Positions 34,590 to 38,836 of a DNA stretch of 38,836 bases are shown here, piece after piece. The stretch comes from Proteiniphilum sp. UBA1403 (GTDB lineage Bacteria > Bacteroidota > Bacteroidia > Bacteroidales > Dysgonomonadaceae). The number at the start of each line of letters is the position of its first letter. The stretch's first letter is position 1. The position numbers and the translations under genes were made by a program. The notes below the pieces were generated by a model that was given only the letters and a program-made list of their open reading frames with translations, ran no database searches and was not told where the DNA came from. The stretch is taken from the NCBI GenBank assembly GCA_002305715.1, contig DBQD01000019.1:1-38836 (forward strand), in the 5' to 3' direction.

Positions 34590-36623
34590 TTAAAGTGAAT
34601 ACTCAATCCATTTTTTTTGACCGTTTTCAGTGACTTCTAATTTGACATTCGAAATGGGTAAATCGACCGTTTCATGGATGAGTCTGACCGATATGATTGG
34701 TTTTATACCATTGTAAGGGACAAGTAATGAGATGAATCGCACCACCTTTTCGGAGCCACTTTTCGAAACATGGAAACAGAAGGCAGGGCGAGGTTCCTTG
34801 ACCGTATATTGATGCGAAACCCATCCTTCTTCTTCTTGTAGCTCCATTTTTCCAACACTGTTGTTAGTTTGTAAAAAGAGGTTCCATTCTTCTTGATAAT
34901 TGGTCTGAATAGAGAAAATGTCTTTGTCGACAGTTGGTTCACCTGGTGCAAGTTGGAAATGTAGGCCAATATCACCGCTGGCACTACCATATGCTTCATC
35001 TATGATCACAAAATAACGTTTTTCGATGAACAACACCGAACGTCGATGTGTGAGATCTTCGTAACTCTTGTTCTCTACAATCAGCAAATCTAAATCGTTA
35101 TCACTCTTCCACATCAGGAGTGAAGGTGCATAGGCTGAGTTACGGTCGTTGAGTGATAGAGTTTGATGTACCCTCGTTTGACGGAACCAAGCTCTTCCTG
35201 TCGGATCACCACTGTAAATATAACTCCCCGCATCGGGCATTAGAATTTTTCCGCCTGCATATAATCCAAAGGTGCCGTTGTCGGGCTGCGAATGAGCACC
35301 ACCATCTTTTCCGCACTTCAAAGCTAAGAAAATTGCATCAGATTTCCAACTACTTCGCAAAGAATAGAGTCCACTTTCTGGTAGGGCAAATGCTGTCTCA
35401 ACAGGTGCTTTTCCTTTGGCCCCATCTGTTGCCATGTAAAGGAAATCCTCTCTATTGAAGAGTTTCGACCAGTTCATAAACTTTTTATTGTATTGTCCAG
35501 GTTTCCCTGTCCAGGCATCTCCGAATTGCACAACAGTACCATTTGGATGAAGTAATTTCATTGGTACTTCACACATTTTCTCTATTTTGGCAATGTATGT
35601 AGGGGAGAAGATATTCTCCAATCTGTTCATTTTTGCCAGTTCATATGTTTTCATGAACCAGTCAATACATCCAATGTGATAACCCATTGCCAGCTCACGC
35701 TGGTGTCCGTCTGGATAAACTTGCTTGTCTATTTCAATATTAAATCTCCGAAATGCTTCCTCCCTCCATGCTAAGGATTCTTTAAATTCGGGGAACAAAA
35801 TGGCAATGAATGCCATTCCCTCAGCCTCCATTAAGGCCCAATTGCTGTTGGTGGTGTATTTGGTCATAAGAAAGGTTGCATGATCATGCAGGCTGATCAG
35901 AAAATGGATCAACACCTCCGGTGTAAATGAGGGAGAACCAATGAATCGTTGGTACAATTCGCACCAACTGTTGCCTCGTATACCTGTTTCAATGGAGCGC
36001 CAAGCGTATGCATGTTCTGCATCGTTGGGATTCTTTTTTACCCAATCGATCAGTTGTTCACACCATGCTTGAGCATATTTTTCGTCTGCTGAGTGCCAGT
36101 AGGCTCGTCCCATGGCATTCCAGAAATACATTCGGTTTAATTGCCATACCCATTCGTTATCGGGAACAGGGCGTGATCCCCAATTTATGTCATCACCGCA
36201 AAAGAAACGGGGATAGGCTGATTGTCCGACAAAAAAATGCTTTAAGGCATCGTCAGCTATTTCAATATCAGCTTTCGAAGCTGTTTGACCGAAACTACGG
36301 GCTTTTTCTTCTCTATTTATTGGGTGATGTATATTTTTTCTTGACCGAAAGTAGTTCAATAGGAGAATCTCTTTCGTTTTGTTGCTAGTCGAAAGATCAA
36401 TTTCTTTTTGCAGATCTTCCGGTAATTGGAGTTTTTCAAGTAAGTAATCGATGGACAATGTTTCTTCCGGTCTAGTATTTACTTGTAGAGGGCTTTGCAG
36501 TTCTACTACTGAAGAAAAAACAGAAGATAAGAGATAAGATCCCTCATATTGAGCATAGCAGCTAACTGCTACGAAAAACAACGGAATATTCCAGAATAAC
36601 CTGGATTTCTTCTTCTTAATCAT
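34590..36623 (-). CDS. PL12-type heparinase III-like lyase
   Basis: An exported 677-residue lyase with leader ending near SCYAQ (residue 25). The N-terminal toroid (about 80-400) contains RFFCGDDINW, NEWVWQLNRMYFW, the putative catalytic N261 in TNSNWALMEAEG and Y315-H316 in QVYPDGHQRELAMGYH. The C-terminal sandwich holds H444 in GGAHSQPDNGTFGLY and LMPDAGSYIYSGDP. These blocks closely match PL12 heparinase III, which cuts heparan sulfate between glucosamine and uronic acid. Residue identity in the cleft is needed to judge whether heparan sulfate is really the target. It is the first enzyme gene after the SusD/lipoprotein part, from which it is separated by 112 bases containing a strong hairpin and no recognisable promoter. 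Confidence 0.9.
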   Translation of the reverse strand: MIKKKKSRLFWNIPLFFVAVSCYAQYEGSYLLSSVFSSVVELQSPLQVNTRPEETLSIDYLLEKLQLPEDLQKEIDLSTSNKTKEILLLNYFRSRKNIHHPINREEKARSFGQTASKADIEIADDALKHFFVGQSAYPRFFCGDDINWGSRPVPDNEWVWQLNRMYFWNAMGRAYWHSADEKYAQAWCEQLIDWVKKNPNDAEHAYAWRSIETGIRGNSWCELYQRFIGSPSFTPEVLIHFLISLHDHATFLMTKYTTNSNWALMEAEGMAFIAILFPEFKESLAWREEAFRRFNIEIDKQVYPDGHQRELAMGYHIGCIDWFMKTYELAKMNRLENIFSPTYIAKIEKMCEVPMKLLHPNGTVVQFGDAWTGKPGQYNKKFMNWSKLFNREDFLYMATDGAKGKAPVETAFALPESGLYSLRSSWKSDAIFLALKCGKDGGAHSQPDNGTFGLYAGGKILMPDAGSYIYSGDPTGRAWFRQTRVHQTLSLNDRNSAYAPSLLMWKSDNDLDLLIVENKSYEDLTHRRSVLFIEKRYFVIIDEAYGSASGDIGLHFQLAPGEPTVDKDIFSIQTNYQEEWNLFLQTNNSVGKMELQEEEGWVSHQYTVKEPRPAFCFHVSKSGSEKVVRFISLLVPYNGIKPIISVRLIHETVDLPISNVKLEVTENGQKKWIEYSL

Positions 36624-36701
36624 GGATAATTGCAGGTCATATTGAAGTATTTTACCACGAAAATGAACATTTCAATTGTCCTTTTTCGGTATTTTGAAAT
36701 A

Positions 36702-36727
36702 TGGGAGGGAGTACGTGCCCCCTCCCA
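36702..36727 (-). terminator. Strong intercistronic hairpin after the DUF4466-like gene
   Basis: TGGGAGGG (36702-36709) and CCCTCCCA (36720-36727) form a perfect 8-base GC-rich stem with a 10-base loop, starting 8 bases past the DUF4466-like stop codon. On the minus strand it is followed by TATTT and then mixed sequence, so the T-run is poor. It may be a partial terminator, or an mRNA-stabilising or processing structure that separates expression of the surface-binding genes from the enzyme genes. Confidence 0.55.
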
Positions 36728-36735
36728 AAACTATT

Positions 36736-37752
36736 TTACATCTTGTAGCGTTTTACGCTGATCGTGAGTCCGTTTGCTGGAGCTGAATTGACAAAAACAA
36801 ATGCTCGATAACGACCGTCGCCTGTTTCAATCCAAGCACCACCTTCTTCTTTCAAGACCAGTATGTAGTTTTGAGCACCTTCCATACTAAGCTCTTGGAA
36901 ATCGAGGTCGTCGATAAAGTGGCTGTACTGCAAGTTAGACAGTTGTCTGTCGCGCAATCCATACTCTTTTATCAATTTGGTTTGATTACTGAAGCCAGAG
37001 GGGAAAACCACACCTGGACGGTAGGCCTCGGGTGATCCAGCTGCAAAAAAGCCGTGAGTAAGGTCAGCATTGGAGTTATATGCATACACAATATCTATCT
37101 TCGATACCAAAGATGGGTTGGCAGCAACTTCACTTGCAGAATACACCTTCACAGCTTGTGACTCTTCCTGGAAGGATAGATAGCAGTTGGCACCGTTAGA
37201 GAGTGTCACATTCCTTGTCATATCCATTTTGGAAATCTTATAAGGACCCATTTTGTACTCGGCTGTCTGACCGTTGCTAGCTTTCACAGAGAAAGTAAAG
37301 GTTATCTCCTGGCCTTTGGCTTGTTCGGGTACAACGTAGTAGTAGCGCAGTGTTGATGCACAAGTATCAACTGTGAACTGAATAGATGTTGTTGATCCAC
37401 TTGTTGTGCTTTCACTTGCAACCCTAACCGGGATGTCTACACCACTTGCATTAGTGTGATATGAATTTGGATCAAAGCGGGTGCCGTCAGCTCCTGGGAT
37501 GGAAGCAACAACTTGTGCAGATGTAAGCTTTCCCAAGTCGGCAGGTAATGCCATGGCGTATGCAAATTCAATTTCCTCACCAGCAATGTTGGGAGCATAA
37601 GGCAGGGTTCTTTTTATACAGTCGTTGCTCAACTTTGTTACAGATTCTCCTATCAACACGATTTCATCATCGCAACTGCCCAATAGGAAACTCAACGAGA
37701 GCAATGTTAAAATATATGTGAGTCTTCGATTCATATGATTATCTTTTTTCAT
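36736..37752 (-). CDS. DUF4466-like surface lipoprotein, candidate glycan-binding protein
   Basis: An exported lipoprotein of 338 residues from MKKDNHMNRR at 37752; MNRRLTYIL at 37734 is also possible, and both are preferred over the longest frame start at 37782 because the leader MNRRLTYILTLLSLSFLLGSC (lipobox LLGSC) sits right after. The mature part is beta-rich without known catalytic motifs. It starts with an N-terminal Ig-like region (about 40-165, with the strand block TFSVKASNGQTAEYKMGPY) followed by a C-terminal domain (about 170-338). I assign it to DUF4466 from memory of the family; this is not certain. Its place right after SusD and a small lipoprotein suggests a surface glycan-binding role in the same operon. 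Confidence 0.6.
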   Translation of the reverse strand: MKKDNHMNRRLTYILTLLSLSFLLGSCDDEIVLIGESVTKLSNDCIKRTLPYAPNIAGEEIEFAYAMALPADLGKLTSAQVVASIPGADGTRFDPNSYHTNASGVDIPVRVASESTTSGSTTSIQFTVDTCASTLRYYYVVPEQAKGQEITFTFSVKASNGQTAEYKMGPYKISKMDMTRNVTLSNGANCYLSFQEESQAVKVYSASEVAANPSLVSKIDIVYAYNSNADLTHGFFAAGSPEAYRPGVVFPSGFSNQTKLIKEYGLRDRQLSNLQYSHFIDDLDFQELSMEGAQNYILVLKEEGGAWIETGDGRYRAFVFVNSAPANGLTISVKRYKM

Positions 37753-37800
37753 ACGGGTGCTATTTATATAAGCCCGATTCATCGTTAATAATGATTTAAA

Positions 37801-38316
37801 TTATTGCAACGGACGTTCTACGATCAAGAAGGTGTATTCCTTTTTGATTTTCCGGTTTCCGGATATAACCGTATACTTCTTTGCCGTTGTAGGAAAAGCT
37901 GAGGGATTTGCTACAATACGTTCACTTAGTTGAGTGGTAGCATTACCTGAAGACCAGTCTCCTGCTTGAAATTCGATTGTCATTTTTGAACCACTGAAAT
38001 CGGTCCATCCATTAACTGTCGCAATTTTAGGTGTCAACTTTGCGTCTTCACACAGGGAAATCTGTGGCCACAATTTATTAAGAGGTGATCCAAAGCGTAC
38101 ATAGGCTATCGCCACCTGGGCCAGTGTATCAATATATGAATTACCTACACGGATTGTTTGATGGTCTGTATCAAGTAATTCAAAATTGCTCACGTAACAT
38201 TCTGCTCTGTCGGTTATCAGCAGACCATCCTCATCAATTGGAAAGTCGTTGTTGCAGGCTGAAATGCTGAAAAGGAGCAGAGGGATCAAAATGATAAAAT
38301 ATATATTTTTTTTCAT
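37801..38316 (-). CDS. Small lipoprotein of the SusCD cluster
   Basis: A 171-residue lipoprotein with leader ending in LFSISAC (cysteine about 21) and acidic residues just after it (NNDFPIDEDG), resembling the surface-export signal of Bacteroidota lipoproteins. The mature part has a predicted Ig-like beta-sandwich (YVSNFELLDTDHQTIRVG at 41 and a C-terminal strand KKYTVISGNRKIKKEYTFLIVE). I do not recognise its family with certainty; DUF5018-like small domains in SusD neighbourhoods are comparable. It lies 24 bases after SusD and ahead of the DUF4466-like gene, so it is probably an accessory part of the surface glycan-capture complex. Confidence 0.6.
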   Translation of the reverse strand: MKKNIYFIILIPLLLFSISACNNDFPIDEDGLLITDRAECYVSNFELLDTDHQTIRVGNSYIDTLAQVAIAYVRFGSPLNKLWPQISLCEDAKLTPKIATVNGWTDFSGSKMTIEFQAGDWSSGNATTQLSERIVANPSAFPTTAKKYTVISGNRKIKKEYTFLIVERPLQ

Positions 38317-38340
38317 CTCTATATGTTATGATAAAATAGA

Positions 38341-38836
38341 TTATAACCAAGGTTTATTCTGCGTTAGGTTCGGGTTCCGATTCCTTTCGGAAGGTGGTAT
38401 TCGGAATAAATACATACGTTGGTACGACAACAGTGAGGTGTTATTGAAATAGGTATTACGAACAGCACCGTGTGTATCGTACATCCTAAAACCTGGAGAG
38501 GTTTGCGGTGGTAGGAATGCACGTTCAATTGAGCGCCAACGACGAAGATCGAAGAAGCGATGTCCTTCTGCAAACAGTTCCACAATGCGTTCCTGTTCAA
38601 TTGCTTCGAAAAATGTTACTTTGTCTGCATATTTCTCTGGTTTCAATGCTGGCAAATTACCACGATGACGTACTTTATTTACTACTTCCAATGCAAGTCC
38701 TCCATCACCTGTTGGTCCTACCGCTTCATTTGATGCTTCAGCATACATAAGATAAACATCAGCTAATCTCATAACAGGCCAATGATAATCACCATCTGAC
38801 CGACCTTGCCCAGCGTAGTTACGTACAAATTTTCGC
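38341..38836 (-). CDS. susD: SusD-like nutrient-uptake lipoprotein, C-terminal part (cut by window edge)
   Basis: Only the last 164 residues or so are inside the window; the frame is open to the right edge, where it reads into DYHWPVMRLADVYLMYAEA. That block (RLADVYLMYAEA), together with VNKVRHRGNLPAL, IEQERIVELFAEGHRFFDLRRW and the final IPPSERNRNPNLTQNKPW, is the hallmark of the C-terminus of SusD/RagB proteins. SusD is the lid-like surface lipoprotein that binds glycan for import by the SusC TonB-dependent channel. The gene heads the visible part of the operon; a SusC gene is expected just outside to the right. Confidence 0.95.
   Translation of the reverse strand, partial: RKFVRNYAGQGRSDGDYHWPVMRLADVYLMYAEASNEAVGPTGDGGLALEVVNKVRHRGNLPALKPEKYADKVTFFEAIEQERIVELFAEGHRFFDLRRWRSIERAFLPPQTSPGFRMYDTHGAVRNTYFNNTSLLSYQRMYLFRIPPSERNRNPNLTQNKPWL

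Noticed and set aside
22455..38836. Labelling the whole locus as a heparin or heparan sulfate utilization locus
   Set aside because: The PL12-type enzyme suggests it, but no sulfatase is seen, a PL8-like lyase is present and the other lyases are unassigned; the substrate cannot be fixed from this sequence.

Overview
The window looks like a chromosomal segment of a member of Bacteroidota, most likely order Bacteroidales. The support is an RprX/RprY-type two-component pair, the SprA translocon protein of type IX secretion, TamB with a lipoprotein-type TamA partner (TamL), a DUF2027-Smr protein, a SusD C-terminus with accompanying small lipoproteins, and promoter elements that fit the Bacteroidota TTTG-N19/20-TAnnTTTG consensus. 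No rRNA, tRNA, CRISPR array or complete insertion sequence was seen, and no gap between genes exceeds about 300 bases.

Left half (1-22.4 kb), mostly housekeeping and envelope genes. On the minus strand: a histidine kinase and OmpR-family response regulator (2317 to 46), then the 2386-residue SprA preceded by ruvA, then a one-chain L-serine ammonia-lyase. A plus-strand acyl-ACP thioesterase diverges from the serine deaminase gene over back-to-back promoters. Next comes a minus-strand pair (DUF2027-Smr protein and a LEA14-like lipoprotein) that diverges from plus-strand queA, tamB and tamL. SprA, TamB and TamL together make this stretch rich in outer-membrane biogenesis and export functions.

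Right half (22.4-38.8 kb), a large part of one polysaccharide utilization locus read right to left on the minus strand: SusD (cut by the window edge; SusC is presumably outside), a small lipoprotein, a DUF4466-like lipoprotein, a strong intercistronic hairpin, then enzymes: PL12-type heparinase III-like lyase, heparinase-fold lyase A1, GH88 unsaturated uronyl hydrolase, BNR_4 beta-propeller protein, second heparinase-III-like lyase, PL8-fold lyase, heparinase-fold lyase A2 (paralogue of A1, same length of 632 residues), and finally a sialidase-like beta-propeller gene with its own promoter. All enzymes carry export signals. The expected logic is surface glycan capture by SusCD and lipoproteins, periplasmic beta-elimination by five different lyases, and removal of the resulting unsaturated uronic acid by GH88.

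The most noteworthy item is this lyase-dense locus: five recognisable uronic-acid lyases, a possible sixth of propeller fold, one GH88, and no sulfatase, kinase or regulator in the visible part. The substrate cannot be read from the sequence. It must contain uronic acids, probably in several linkages or backbones, and may be an undescribed glycan target.
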